64,000 bases of DNA from Conoideocrella luteorostrata. Lineage: Eukaryota > Ascomycota > Sordariomycetes > Hypocreales > Clavicipitaceae. The stretch lies in assembly GCA_032433595.1 (NCBI GenBank), contig JASWJB010000111.1:56264-120263 (forward strand). The letters run 5' to 3'. How positions within the stretch are numbered: the stretch's first letter is position 1; every line of letters begins with the position of its first letter. Of the stretch, positions 24,590 through 37,308 are shown one piece after another. The position numbers and the translations under genes are program-made. The notes under the pieces were generated by a model. The model did not search any database, was not told the DNA's origin, and saw only the letters and a list, made by a program, of their open reading frames with translations.

Positions 24590-25702
24590 TGAAGATGCTA
24601 CAATCGACGTCAAAGTAGCTCTGCGCATTAATTTGAAGTGTCTATCGAAACGGCCGGCCGCATCCGGGGCTTCTGCAACGCCAACTCCGCTCATGAAACC
24701 CTCGTGCTGCAGATACGCAAGCCGATTTTTATATGATTTACTTGCGTATCCTCGTAGCCTACCGATAAATTGCCTTCGGGATCAAACTCATCTAATGACA
24801 TGCTGAATTTCGGCTGACTTCATGGCCGAATTGACTACTGGGGGTCACGTCCTAGCTTCGCTGTTGCATAACAACCCTCAACCTCTTTTTTATTTTGAGG
24901 ATTCCATCACGGGGAGAACGAGACCGCTGTACAGCACCATTTCATCTTTTATTTTTGATTGCTTATCGGTAGGGTAGACTTTGTACTGATGGTTGAATCT
25001 CAGTAAAAACATGCAGAGTGTTGAATGGCGACGGAATGCAAATGACTGAACACCAAGCCGACCTCTAACCATGCTAGTTGATGCGAAACTGGAGTTATAG
25101 CCATGGTTCTACGGCATTGAAACGCTGTGATTTGACATAGGAATGCACAGAGTTGCGCTGACTTGTGATAGAGTGTGTATTGTGCATCTGCCCGGATAGT
25201 CAGGAAATGGCCGAGTTCTCAACTCAGTTGCAGCTGAATAGCCTAACCTTTACGTGAGTTTGGGGAGTCCAGAGCGGCTGAACCTGTATTAAACGCCGTT
25301 GGATTGTTATGCTCCACCACTAATAGACATACCAAGCGCTGCATGATGCTGTGTCTATGAGAGGGCGAGCGTGCCTTTTGCCCATCAAATGGTCAAGTTC
25401 TGAACCATCGCGTCGACATGCGTTCTCTTACCTAGAGCATGCACACACAACTGCTTCAAATGAGTACATGTTTGAGTTTTACTTCTGCTTCGCATATGTA
25501 GGAATGACAGATGATTAAGATTATTCTGGCGAATGAAGATACAAACATACAGTCTTCACCGACCGATTTGGCCCCAGTGACCCAAATGTCCACCCATCAT
25601 CTACTTCTTGCGCCGCACCCAGCGTCAGCTTCTCGCCGAGGAACGATTCATCGCGACCATCAATCAGAATTAAAGCCCGACAGCGATGCCATGTACACCA
25701 AA
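24590..25702. other. Intergenic region
   Basis: About 1.1 kb between the decayed gene and the 3' end of the acetate-transporter-family gene on the opposite strand. No supportable gene is visible. Confidence 0.5.
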
Positions 25703-26762
25703 TTACCTCCTGTCCGACTTGCCCTTGACAGTTGTGCTCAGGTCCCCTACAGGAATCTGGATCGGAAAGTCCACCGCCGCAAGCAACAACGCCAGGAGGA
25801 TATACCAGCCTGCCATGGACGTCACAAAGGTCGCTGCTCCCGCTCCCTGTGTGTATATATGTTAAGCGTGTTTCTCAGCAGAGCACGTAACCATTAGAGT
25901 ACTCACCACAAGCAGCTTGTGAGCCTGGTTCGCATTGCCGGTTATATCTGCTGCGTTTAGCAAGAAGGCCCCAGTTATCAAGCCAAACGCAATGACCAAA
26001 GACAGGAATATCACAAAAAACGCGACGTTTGTGCGCAGCGAGCAGATCAGAAAGACGAAGCATATGAGGCCCATGAAGAGGAACCAGTAGGCAATGCTGG
26101 CGTTGAATCCAGGCGTCGTCAACCCTTGAGCTGGGGAAGTCGCATCTGTAGGAGCATAGGATGCAAACGCAGCAAAGTCGGGGTTGAGGACACCGCCGTA
26201 GGAAAGCCAGAAGGTACCAAAGACGGAGAATACGACGGCTGGGAAGGTGTTGCCCAGGATCCATTCGAGGATAGCGCCGACAGTCATGAGAACGCCGCCT
26301 TGGAAGAAGTATACTGGGCTGTTACGTTACAGCAGTTAGTGAGATAAGATGCATTGAGTGCGTGCCTGGTGAGAGGCGTGCGTACATGGATGCGGCGCCG
26401 TTTCCGCCTGCTCCGCGCCAACCCATAAGATCCATTGAGAGGGGAGTCAAGCTGAGAACAAACCCGGCAATGGGACTAGTTGAGAGCGAAAGTCAGTAAC
26501 TGAAGAAGTTCTGTAGGGGAGCTTTGTTCAAATTGAGCAGATGGGTAAAGGCCGTGCTGTGTTGCCGCACTCACATGGGCGTGGGGTTGGCAAAAGTCCT
26601 CCTCAGGTCGCCTTTGATCTTGTTCTGGGGCGAAAGATAGAGCTTCTCAAACAGCTCGGGGCTCATGGACACGCTTGTGGCAGACCGGAATCTGTTCAGT
26701 GCGCCATTGCGGTCATCGTCGTCATATCCGTTGCCGTTGATCTTTGTTTCTTCGTCAGCCAT
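25703..26762 (-). CDS. GPR1/FUN34/YaaH family acetate (ammonium) transporter
   Basis: Four exons on the minus strand, 26762-26575, 26475-26386, 26318-25907 and 25846-25703, give 277 residues; introns are 99, 67 and 60 nt. The N terminus is hydrophilic and acidic (NGNGYDDDDRNG). It is followed by the family signature region FANPTPIPIAGFVLSLTPL and DLMGWRGAGGNGAAS. About six membrane segments follow, including LEWILGNTFPAVVFSVFG, YWFLFMGLICFVFLICSL and VIFLSLVIAFGLITGAFLL. The family includes yeast Ady2/Ato proteins and Aspergillus AcpA, plasma-membrane carriers for acetate that are also linked to ammonia export. The NPAPLGL motif of the family reads NPTPIPI here, so substrate affinity may differ. 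The last exon ends in VKGKSDRR, a basic cytosolic tail. No transport or acetate-metabolism genes lie beside it. Confidence 0.88.
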
Positions 26763-29700
26763 GGCGAGCAGCGGCTTGCTCTGCGTTATTGATGGATATT
26801 AAAAAGTTTGGTTTGATTGTAAGATAGCCAGCTACAAGATCTGCAACTCGTCACAAGTATTTAAACAAAGAATAGAAGGACAAGCTTTGCGTAGGTGGCA
26901 GCCTCATTCCTGAGCGAACAGAGCAGGGACAACCGACTTGTTAATATACCAGAAGATGATCCCTTAATACAACATCGTTCCCCTCAAGCTTGACCAGATC
27001 GGTCTCTCTTGAACTGGCGGCTTCCCATTCGCTCCCTTGATCCGGACTAGACATATCGAACATACTTCAAGAAAAGCAGGCTAGCCGGAGCCAACACCCT
27101 TGCAATACATGACTGCTTTTTTAGCATTAGCCGATGCCCCCCAAGACGAATCAATGATACGGGAATGCGACCATTTCGGCAAGCTGTGTTTCCCGTATGG
27201 CCGAAGCCTAGGGCTACGGTTCTGTGGTTGTCTGCGTGTTTGCGTGTTTGCATACACTATTATTCGGTTCTGTACAGCCAATTCATCCTGCCTAGAACTT
27301 TCTTAATCTCTTTTGTCTTTGATGCATTCTAGATCGTTTCTACTCCCACAATCAACGTCTTATCTATCCCTACGATTCCTCTCTTAAACTCTCCGATCCC
27401 ATGCCAAAGTCTACCAATTTGTCCAGAACCAGCAAGGGACCATCCGTCCCATGCGCCACCCATCGCCCCAACTGCCGCGTCCGTTGCAACAAGCTGTGCT
27501 TCGTAGTTACTACAAACAAATACGTCCGGGCCACGTGGAGCTCTACCCCAGATTATTCTATCTGGGACGAGATTTTAGACCGTAACTTCCCCACCGATTC
27601 CCTTCGTCCGAACTCTAGCGCTAGCCACTCCGCCGGGCACTAGCTGGTAAGTCCGGGGCGTGATATTGCTTTGAGTGGCTAGACCTTAATCCGGTTGTGA
27701 CGAAAATGTCGAGATGGCATGTTTTTCTACTTCTCCATTTCAAGGGCCAGAGTCTGCTCCAAAAGACGACTGAGCAACTAATGGGTTGAATTGGGCTGGA
27801 ATAGGTGTGGAATGCCATGGAGCTCAGCAACAAAACTGCATGTGAGCGAGTGTTTTAGTCGGCTGTCAAATGATGATGTATTCTCTATGATTACTTGCAG
27901 CTGTTACTATCCACTTAGGTAGATCATTTGGGTGATGTGGTCTGTCCGGCATTGTCAGTCAGGGTAGCTAGCTGCCCTTGGAGGGGAGAATGAAAACACC
28001 GGCCAGTCCATCGTTAGTTTGACACTAAGAGAGCGGCGCACAATAGCCATCCCGGGTGGCTACTCGATGGGTGGATCTGGAATGGTGAATTGAGCTGCCG
28101 ATGTTGCATCCGTCCATTCGATCCGACGTGGAGTTATTGCCACATGCGACGTGGGGACCAGCCATGGACGTGAGCCTTGCTTCTTGTGTTTGTTGCCCAG
28201 TAAAACAGCTTGGGTAGGAGGTAGCGCTTGAGACAAAAGAGGGGATGGCTTGACCGACGGCTGATTGTTACGGTTCGTGGCTAGATTTGGTGGTACTGAG
28301 GAAAAGAGGGTATAATTCATCCGAGGGGCTTATTTGTTTGACTCACTGGTAGACAGCATTAGCCAGTTCCTTCCAAACAATAGCATTGCAATTTCACTGT
28401 CTCACTGGTATTCGAGTCACTTTACGCATTCTTCTCTGGTAGCTTTACACGAATATCAGTACGTAGCCTTGCGTTTAGATCATTATGCTGTAGCGCTCAT
28501 TCGAGTAACACACAATCAGGCTTGGGATCGGAGACTATTGCTTTACATGAGCACCCTCTGGTCTGAGGGTACGGGGCATTTTGTGTATCTCATTGATGAG
28601 GACTACATGGCTTCTCCAGGCGCACATTGCGCTTAAGGCAACGTAGGGTGTACTCTGGTCTTCGGCACTGTTTGTCGTTTTCCCAAACTTTGCGCTGGCT
28701 AGTCGGTCAACTAAGCTAAGGCGTGAAGTCGGGTTTCAATAACTTCTACAAATTTGTCATTATTTTTGAAAGAGCCTTGCGGATAATTCTTGGGCTCGTC
28801 GGCAAATCTTCAACTACCGGCCTATACGATTTATATCATCTAAGCCGGCAAATCCAGTCAACGGTTATGATCTTACACTTTGATCGTTACGGGCAACACG
28901 ATAAGCAGTTTTACATCTGGGTGAGGAATCAGACAAACTCGCCAAATCATACCGTAACACTAGCTAGTCTGGCTAGATCTGTGCACCATGAGGGGTAACA
29001 GAGTTGCTGTACAAACCGGGTTGGACACGGAAGGTGGCGTGTTTGACGGCTACGTAGCCGGTGATGCTCTGAATGTGATACTCTGACTGGTGAGGATATT
29101 GAAGCTGATCCGGGGAATGGAGCTCCAAGTATTATGTAATTATAGACTCGTGAAAGATGGATTTGAGATAAGGAAATGGATGAAGTCGATGGCTCTTTGA
29201 AGATAGTGAGCGGAATAGGCAGACAAACCAATAGAGCTACGTAACTGATGTCTAAAGGGTCAACAGCCGATCAAGCGAAAGCAAAGGAGGGAAAACACAG
29301 AACACATAACAGGGCATACCAAATAAATAAACTTAAGTCAGAGGTGTTGTCGTGAGAAACCGAAGAAACTAGACTGTGAATAACAAGTCACATGGCACTA
29401 ACGGAGGAAATAACGGCGACAACATCCAGCAGGTGGCATTAGCTGAAGTTTAAATACCAAATTGATGAGGCTGTGGGCTTCGTTACATCACAGATGAACA
29501 TTGGGAGAATGTTGGAATTCCGAATAGATGCATGCGTTGGTTATCATGCAGCCTCTTGAAAATATCCTGTGACATTAGTGCTTGGAAGGAACCGAGCTGC
29601 GGTTACATGACGGGTATTGGGTTCAGCGAACGATACAAGAGTTAGACAGCCGATGAGGTTAATTGAGTCTTAATGTATAATGTGAACACAAAAAAAAAAA

Positions 29701-32561
29701 AAAACATACAACAGCCGGTGTTCGCTGGTCGTCACCGACCCAACTACTAATCTGCCCCTAACAAGCTTAACTAGGTGAGAGCGGACGGGATCACGTGCTT
29801 TCTGGTTGGTATGGTCGTATGTGATAGGTCATGTGCATAAACCTCATTATAACCTGATTGGTGCAATATCTTCCAGGATTGAATGGGGGTTGACAAAAGT
29901 CCGTGCATCATGCAACAAGATATATGTATGTCAGACGCAGTCACGTCCGGTTCGGTGAAATTCAATTACGTCTTCATGCACCTTGGAGATCTCGGAATTT
30001 GCTAGGAAGCTAACACAAATCCTTTTCCTAATATAACAGATAAGCGGCAATGCTTGGTGTGCACGGATATAGGAATAATACCAAGTTAGCCGAACCAACA
30101 GACTCAAGGATGTCTAGTAGAACTTTCAGTTGATCGGGTTCTGGAGGGGGGGTTTAGGTATAAATCGCTGTTGATTTCCTTGTTAAACCAGATAGTAATC
30201 AAGTACAATGCTCTTGTCATTTCCAAGCGCGAGTATATTGACTACCGGCTAGGTGGGTTCGCATACGTATCTTATTAAAGCTGGAGAGAAGGGAGAAAAT
30301 GAAACAAAATAGAAGAGAGCTCTAGAGTGAAGAACGGAGAAGTGACAGTTCTCGCTTGTGGGAGGGCCGGCCGGAAGGTGAGAAAGCCTGCCAAGCCGCT
30401 CTCGGGTTAAGTCCGTTACAGTTCTCCTGTAAGTATCAAATGAACCGCACCAGCTCCTGCAGATAGCGTAAGTAGTTATAATTTCTTCGCACAGGACTCG
30501 CTGTTTTTGTGTGACATCAGCCTCAAAATTAACAAGTTCTCGGCAAATAAGTTGTATTATTTGCAAGAAAAAGCACGCCTTGGAGTAGAAGCAGACAAGG
30601 GACCTCCAAAGGTATTTTGCCTCGTTCGCAATATAAACAGTATATATGTACCTGTATATGTATACATATCGTGATTTTGTGAGATCCCGTGGGCACGGGT
30701 TTGCAGAGCTCAGATGTATTTAGATTGATACCGCTTGACTTGCCACACCGAAGCGTAAATACCAAGGCTCCAGCTTGCTGTCCTCCTTTCTTCCTTAGCC
30801 TTAGATGGACAATTGTACGTGTTATATGCCTCTTGACTGCAATGCATGCGTTTACGTGCTGACTTTGACAAGTGTGTAGTCACACTCGGCTGGCGTAAGA
30901 TAGTCCCTCTGTCGCAGGAGAAAATATGAGCCTATTTAAGGGTCATAGCTACACATGAAAAGTGGCCTCTGGCTTCGCTCGCGACCTCTTCTTTTCCATG
31001 GCCCGTCTGTTCGCAACAACATGGCGGCCACCTTTGACCATCTACGTGTAGATTTTAGCATCCCGCTAGACGAGTCCAGCGCGTACTCATCTAGCTTCTG
31101 CGGTAACTCCGGAACAGAAACAGACGCAATTGCTCAGTGACGTGTGGAACGCGCTCGACGACTCGCGACGAGGTCCTTCGCTCCACGAGAAAAGAAGCTA
31201 GTTACCCACTCACCAAATACAATTAACTTTCTAGCCGCTCCAGTGACAGCTGTCGCTCCGCGCACGGTTGGATCACGCTGCATAGGGGCGAGTAGTCCGC
31301 AAGACAGGGCGAAAGCTTACCAAGCCACAGCAATCTCCCATCCAAGATTGCTAATCCACAGGCAACTGACGGAGATCTGCTCCGGACACAAGCTCCACCT
31401 GCTGCTCTTGTTACATTTGGATCACGGAGTTCTTCCGTATTCATACTGGGAAGCTGGTTGGAGAGGGAAGTGAGCACCTTTCGTCGCCATCTCGAGCCCC
31501 CTCGTAATGGCGGAAAATCCCCGAGCTTTGGTTCTAGATAGGTTCTAGAACGGAAGCCAGTCATCGCTCGCTCCTCTGCTCCTGGAATTCCGAGAGGCTC
31601 CCAGCTTGCATCCCAGGCCCACTCTGCACGGTTTGGCGGGGGACCCGCGTTGGCCTACTAAAACGTACCAGCAAGTGCGCTGTAACCATCTTCAAGCTCC
31701 AAGAATATATGGAGTACTCCGAACTACATAGAGGATAGTCGGTAAATCAAGCAGTCTTTGGTCGCTCAATTCCATTGCGCAGATACAGACTCGGAGCGTC
31801 TGGGAATTCTACAAGATGTACTCCGTGCTCCTCCACCGACATTGCTGGGACCTTGTAGCCCGTGCAGGTCATTAAAATACGCCACGGGGATGTACTGGCA
31901 ATCAGATGTGGGATCTGCAGCCCAACACACCACCAAGCAGTTCGGCACTCGCCATTTCTGTACGGAGTATTACCACCACCTGCCCGTCTTGCCGCCCTAA
32001 TACTCCGTACTGCTATCCCATTCCCCAAAGACCATGTGCTCCCGAGACAATGATTAGCCGCATCCTGGATGGGCGTCATCTTCTCAGTCTGACCGCGTAA
32101 AGCAACCTGCCAGTTTCGTCGGCTGGCTTGGGCTCACCGGCTTCTCTGACAGATTGATTGGACCAACTACCCAGGTCGTGGGAGCGCCGGGTTCAGCCAC
32201 GCAGGCCCGGATGCTCAGATGTTCAGGGCTTGAGAGCCTCTCAACAGGGCAGTAGCACAGCGGCAGCAGCAGGCAGGTCGCCGCAAACTGGGCGTTGGCT
32301 GGCCATCGCTAGTCATCGCTGGCCATCGCCCCACCGAGAGCCTGCAGATCGAGTCGTTAGCACCCTGCTGCCAAACTCACCTCTGCTAAGCCTCATCATC
32401 ATCTCTGCCTTCCCTGTCCCTCCTTCAACCAACAGATGATGTGGCCATTTATCTTTGGCTCTTTGACCTTTTGTTATTACCATTTTTATTCATGTTTCAG
32501 GCCGCTGAAGTCGACAGAGTCGCGCCGCTGATCAAGGCTAGCAGCTCGCTACGTCACGACC
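26763..32561. other. Long gene-poor region
   Basis: About 5.8 kb in which I found no credible gene. Frames are short, and their translations carry no recognised motif. A longer plus-strand frame broken by one TGA (30955-31473) is not family-like and lacks splice support. Poly-A (about 29691) and AT-rich stretches are common. GGAGTAC/ACTCCGTA motifs recur at about 31709, 31828, 31960 and 32002, upstream of the Zn2Cys6 gene. Confidence 0.45.
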
Positions 32562-34584
32562 ATGTCCGTTCGCGGAAAGCTCTCACGGGGGTGTCAAATG
32601 TGCCGAGTCCGTCGGATCAAGGTAGGCTGCGTGCCAACCCAGTTGATATGCCTCTCCTCCGTATAATCCCGTCCATTCTAATATCGCCTGTCACACAGTG
32701 CGATGAAACTAGACCAATATGTATACAATGCATCAAGAGCAGCAGAGCTTGCCCCGGCTACAAAGACGAGTTTGATGTGTTGTTGAGGGACCAAACTGAA
32801 ACAACGAGACAAAAGGTGCAGAGAGGGGGGAAAAAGGCCTCGAGAAGATTAGAGAGGCAACGGGACGACCAAAGACTAAACTCTTCTTCATGCGCACAGC
32901 ATGGCCCGACCGGCGTCGTGGCTGTTCAGCAACCTCTGGAGGAGCTCGCAACCTGCCACTTCATCTCTAATTACATACTGCTCCCCCATCATGGAAAATT
33001 CATAGGTTTTATGGAGTTCGTCGTGCCACTATTAAAAACCGGCAAGGCGCCCTCACATTACCGGCACGCTTTTGAGGCTTGCGCTCTGGCATCTCTGAAC
33101 AATGGCGTCGGCAATCGCAACCATTTTGAGCAGCTGGCTATTGGTAAATATACCAAAGCCTTGTCAGCAACATCCGCCGCAATTAAGGACCCAGAAGTTG
33201 CAAAGGAGGATGCGACGCTAGCTACGGTGCTATTATTGGCTTTGTTTGAAAATATTACTGGAAAAGCCGTGGGTAGACTTGCCTGGGGCTCACATGTTGA
33301 TGGGGCCATGCAGCTGGTTAAACTTCGTGGTCGTGAGCAGCTGCAAACACAGCTTGGTTTTGATATGTTTATCACCGTCCGGATGCAGATGGTGTGTATC
33401 TCATCGCTAGCCTTTTCCTTGTAACTTGATTTGCTTGTGTTGCACTGATCACAGCTAACAGAGGACAGATCATCCACAGCTTAAGCTCGTCCAAGCCTCC
33501 GAGTATGGGTGCTGCCTGGTGGATCGAAGATGCCTGCAAAGACTCTTATGCCGCACAGAGCGAGACTCTGTGCATAAAAACCGGCGAGCTTCGTTCAGAA
33601 GTGGCTCGCCTTATGCCAATTGAACGAGATGATTCCAGCATAGAGTTAGTTAGCCAAATGATTCGACGATGCCAAGCTCTTGACGACAAGTGCACGAGAT
33701 GGTGCCAGAACCCTCCAGAGCACTTTCAATACGAGTCAATCGCTTCAACAAACGAGATTACCCATGGTCAATATTCAGAAGCTGAGGTATATCCTGGGAG
33801 GATTGATATCTATAACGACCTGCGAGCTTCGATGATATGGAATTCGTTGCGGTGTGCCAGAATAGTCTTGCATTCTCTGACCTTGCGTTGCATGGCGTGG
33901 ATGCACGCTCCTGCAGATTATAGGTCTATAGCAGAGTATTCCAATGCTGCCAGCTCAACAATGGACATTGCACGCGACATCATGGCATCTGTGCCGTACC
34001 AACTTGGTTGGTTCAATAGGCAGAGAACATTGGACGGCCCTCCGAATTTGTCGTCTTTCGGGTGCGGCGAGGATGATTCACTGAAGGGATTGTCGGGCTA
34101 CTTCATGTCATGGCCACTTGCATTTATTTATTCGCTGGACTACTTGGCTGATTCTGAGAGAACTTGGGTTCGCGGCCGTTTGCAATACATTGGATCTCAG
34201 CTCGGAGTTCGGTACTCCTTGCTCCTGACCAAAGTGAGTATTGTGCCGGCCAAGAAAATCACTTATCCATCTCCATTTCGTTGCTTCTTCCTCCTTATCT
34301 CATTTGCCTGCTCCCAGCTAATCTGATTTTTGAAGATGAACGTTCGCTTTCCATCCATGCTCATTTTCGCAGATCGCCTGGCTGCCAAAAAATCTTCTTC
34401 TACACCGTATGACTTTCTAAAGATCTTTTCAACCAAGAAGTCGAGCCAAGTATTGGCAGGCGATGTCGGCCCCCAGACTCCACAATATCGGACGAAGCAC
34501 GAAGGAACCTCGGTGAGTGTGTTGGACGAACAGAGAGCCGAGACATGGCTCGAGGCGCAATATATCGCGACCACACCAATTTGA
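32562..34584 (+). CDS. Zn2Cys6 fungal transcription factor
   Basis: Four exons, 32562-32621, 32699-33391, 33469-34233 and 34336-34584, give 588 residues; introns are 77, 77 and 102 nt. The first intron falls inside the zinc cluster: exon 1 supplies GCQMCRVRRIK and exon 2 begins CDETRPICIQC. The six cysteines are C11, C14, C21, C28, C31 and C38 (spacing 2-6-6-2-6), the binuclear zinc cluster of Gal4-type DNA-binding proteins. A basic stretch (about 45-75) follows. The rest is an alpha-helical fungal-specific regulatory region without a catalytic motif, including CALASLNNGVGNRN and ATVLLLALFENITG. This architecture is typical of pathway-specific or stress regulators; no target can be inferred, because the neighbourhood is gene-poor. 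The second and third splice junctions restore phase cleanly. The last junction has an alternative acceptor at the end of ...TTTTCGCAG that would shorten the C terminus. Confidence 0.82.
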
Positions 34585-37308
34585 AAACCCCTGAAACTCT
34601 TGTGTTGATAGGCTGAACGGCCAAAAACCGGTTAAGTATATTTACGATAATCTTGCGATTAGACTTATAGACGTATAGACATTTACTCAGGCATAAATTA
34701 TTGCTCAACTAATTAATTCTAATAAATATAACCATACATAGATCACTGCACAGGGAAGTAACTTGATCGTTTTTGTGAGCCACAATACACTATTTTGAAC
34801 CCATCAATGGCAGACGAAGTTTACGCAGCTATTTTGGCTAAGCTACTGGGCGGATCGTTGGCATCTTGTAACCGTTTAATGCTTACGCTGCGCCAGCGGA
34901 TCATCCCAGATCTAGTTCATGCTCGTTCTAAGGTTTCCCTGTAACCAGACATGTAAGCCTCCTTATAGCAGGGTTACATGTCTCACCAACGGCTCAAGTA
35001 ATTGGCAACACGGTATCTACACTTAAAAAGCCTGTCACGCAGCTTAATGCCTTCTCCAATGCCCAAACCCTCACCGAAATATTGAAACTAGTCTAATTGA
35101 GCTGCCTTAAGCCTCAGCTGTATTTATAACGCACAGCCTGCGATACGTAATCTACCAAATCTGAGCTGGGTCTATAGCATAGAAAGCAGTTGGTAGCATC
35201 ATAGAAGATATTACTTGAAGGGCTACGGTACTGCCCATTGCCAACGAATCCGGAGCGAGGGTTGCAGCTGAACGCACCGAACCTTTGAACCCCAGATAAG
35301 GAACGTCGGCAAATCGCAACCAGGGCCGTTGGTGGCAATCCGAACCGGGCCATAGGGGCAGCCATTTAGGGCCCCAACCGGGGGGATCGGCAGGTTTGAA
35401 ATCGAGCGAAGCCAATTCAGTGGGGTCTAACCGCAGTTACGCTTCAACAAAGTCTATTGTCAGCCTTAGCTCCGACGTCTTCGCCTTTCCCTGGATTAAA
35501 GCAACCCCCATCCTGAAGGGCGTAGGGTTAGGTTACGGCCAAACCGGATGGACGGCAAACAGCTTTTCTGCGCCCCATGTCCTTTATGCACAGTCTGGCT
35601 GATGGCACGCGGCTGCCGGTATCGATAGGCGGCAGCAGCGGCGGCGTCAATAGCGTGCACAAGGGTTGCCCCTTTCCTTGCTGAGTGACAGTCACGAGGC
35701 TGTTGAAGTTACCCCATGGAGTTGCTGCAGAGATGAGAACATCATCCTGTGTTGCAGATCTCGTCGACTTTTCGAGTTTCAGCTATAGAGAGGAAATCAG
35801 AGTGCCTCTGACCAGAGACGATGCGAAACAGGTGCTCAAGGTCCAAGATGGTTTTGTCTCCTTGTTGCATCACAAGCCACTGCCAGGTAATGCCATACAC
35901 GTGATGACTGAATTTGCTACTCCGCACTTGTTTAGTGAGCTTAGTGACCGTTATACTCCGCATAGAGAGGGCATCGACATATGGACAACTAGCTAGCTAG
36001 AGCGGCCGTTGGCTTTGCAGAGCCACGGCGGGATGAATGGAGCTGACAAGGTGCAGGATGCAACTTCGTCCTCAGTACATGAGAAAATTTCGACGGAGTT
36101 TCGCGTTGTTTGATCTGGATTGAAGCAAATTGTGTTGTGAGTTTGTCTTGCAGCCAATAGTCCAAGAGGCGTCCGTTGGGCAGCGGGCTTAAGACAGTCT
36201 GCATACCATTGGACGAGAGAGTAAAGTTCACGCAGCAAGTCCAGTTGAGTTTCCTTCACAGAAGACATCGTCTCACCGTCCAATTATCAAACGTCAGGCT
36301 GTTTCGGGTCCAATGAGCGATTGGCCGCCTCTTCCAGCTCTTCCTCCTCTTCCAAGGTGAGCTAGAGCTAGAGCAAGAGCTGCCCATTGCTCTAGTGAGG
36401 CCGGGGACTAACTGACTGACTGCAACATCAAACGAACTCACTTCTGGAGTTTTAGCCCCGGCTCTGCACATGGACGATCCCGCCGCTCAGTCGCCGCCGC
36501 TACATGCGTTGCTGTCCTAGTGAACGGATCCGTGCGCACATAAGTCTGTGCAGTCCGATTTGACTTTGTTAGCGTGCTGCCCGATAGTTGTAATATAATC
36601 CAACGAATCCCCGCTCGGCGAAATTTCCCTTTAGGGAAATTGTGGCTTTTGAGCAATATAACAATTAATCTGTACTTGCAGAATATTATCAATCTCATCC
36701 CTCAATTGTAAAGAGGGCGAGCTGCGACACGATGCCAAGCTGTCAAATCTAGTGGGAGAAGCAGTGCCTCTAAGATTTTTGCATATTTTCTGCATTGCCC
36801 ATCTACCAGGGTTCTCTCTCTTTGGAAAGCATCAATCAAGTCGCGCAACCCGGTTACACGTGCGCAGGTCCGAAACACCATCGTTGAAATCGACGCAAAG
36901 GTCGCATTCGGTTTCACCTTTTGGCCTCCAGTCGAGCATTGGCTTTCGGCGCCCCGAGTTGACACAGCAATAGCCTGCTAGATCATCAAGCATTTGCGGC
37001 TAGATAAGTAGGCGAGGGCTCAGGATTTATGCCGGTCCTAGCCCCCCCGTTTTTGTTCGTATCAACATTGCCCTATTTGAGCCATCAAGGCACGGCGAGG
37101 TATTTGGCTCCCTGAGAACCACGGCACCCAACGGGAGTTGGGAGTTTCTAGAACGGAGCCTCCAGCACTTTTGTCCGTGTCGGATTGTCCTCCCTACAAG
37201 TGTCAGTTCACATCCGTTCCTTGCGCGGCTCGACCAAAGCGAAAAGCCAACCCCTTTAATCCCATCGCTCTTGAATTCCCCCAAAAACCTGGATTTCGTA
37301 CGCCGGCC
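34585..37308. other. Gene-poor region between two Zn2Cys6 genes
   Basis: About 2.7 kb. Short frames on both strands give no recognisable protein. The last few hundred bases should contain the promoter of the second Zn2Cys6 gene. Confidence 0.45.

Noticed and set aside
30955..31473. A plus-strand frame of about 170 codons with one TGA
   Set aside because: The translation shows no family pattern, and overlapping frames on the other strand are equally long.
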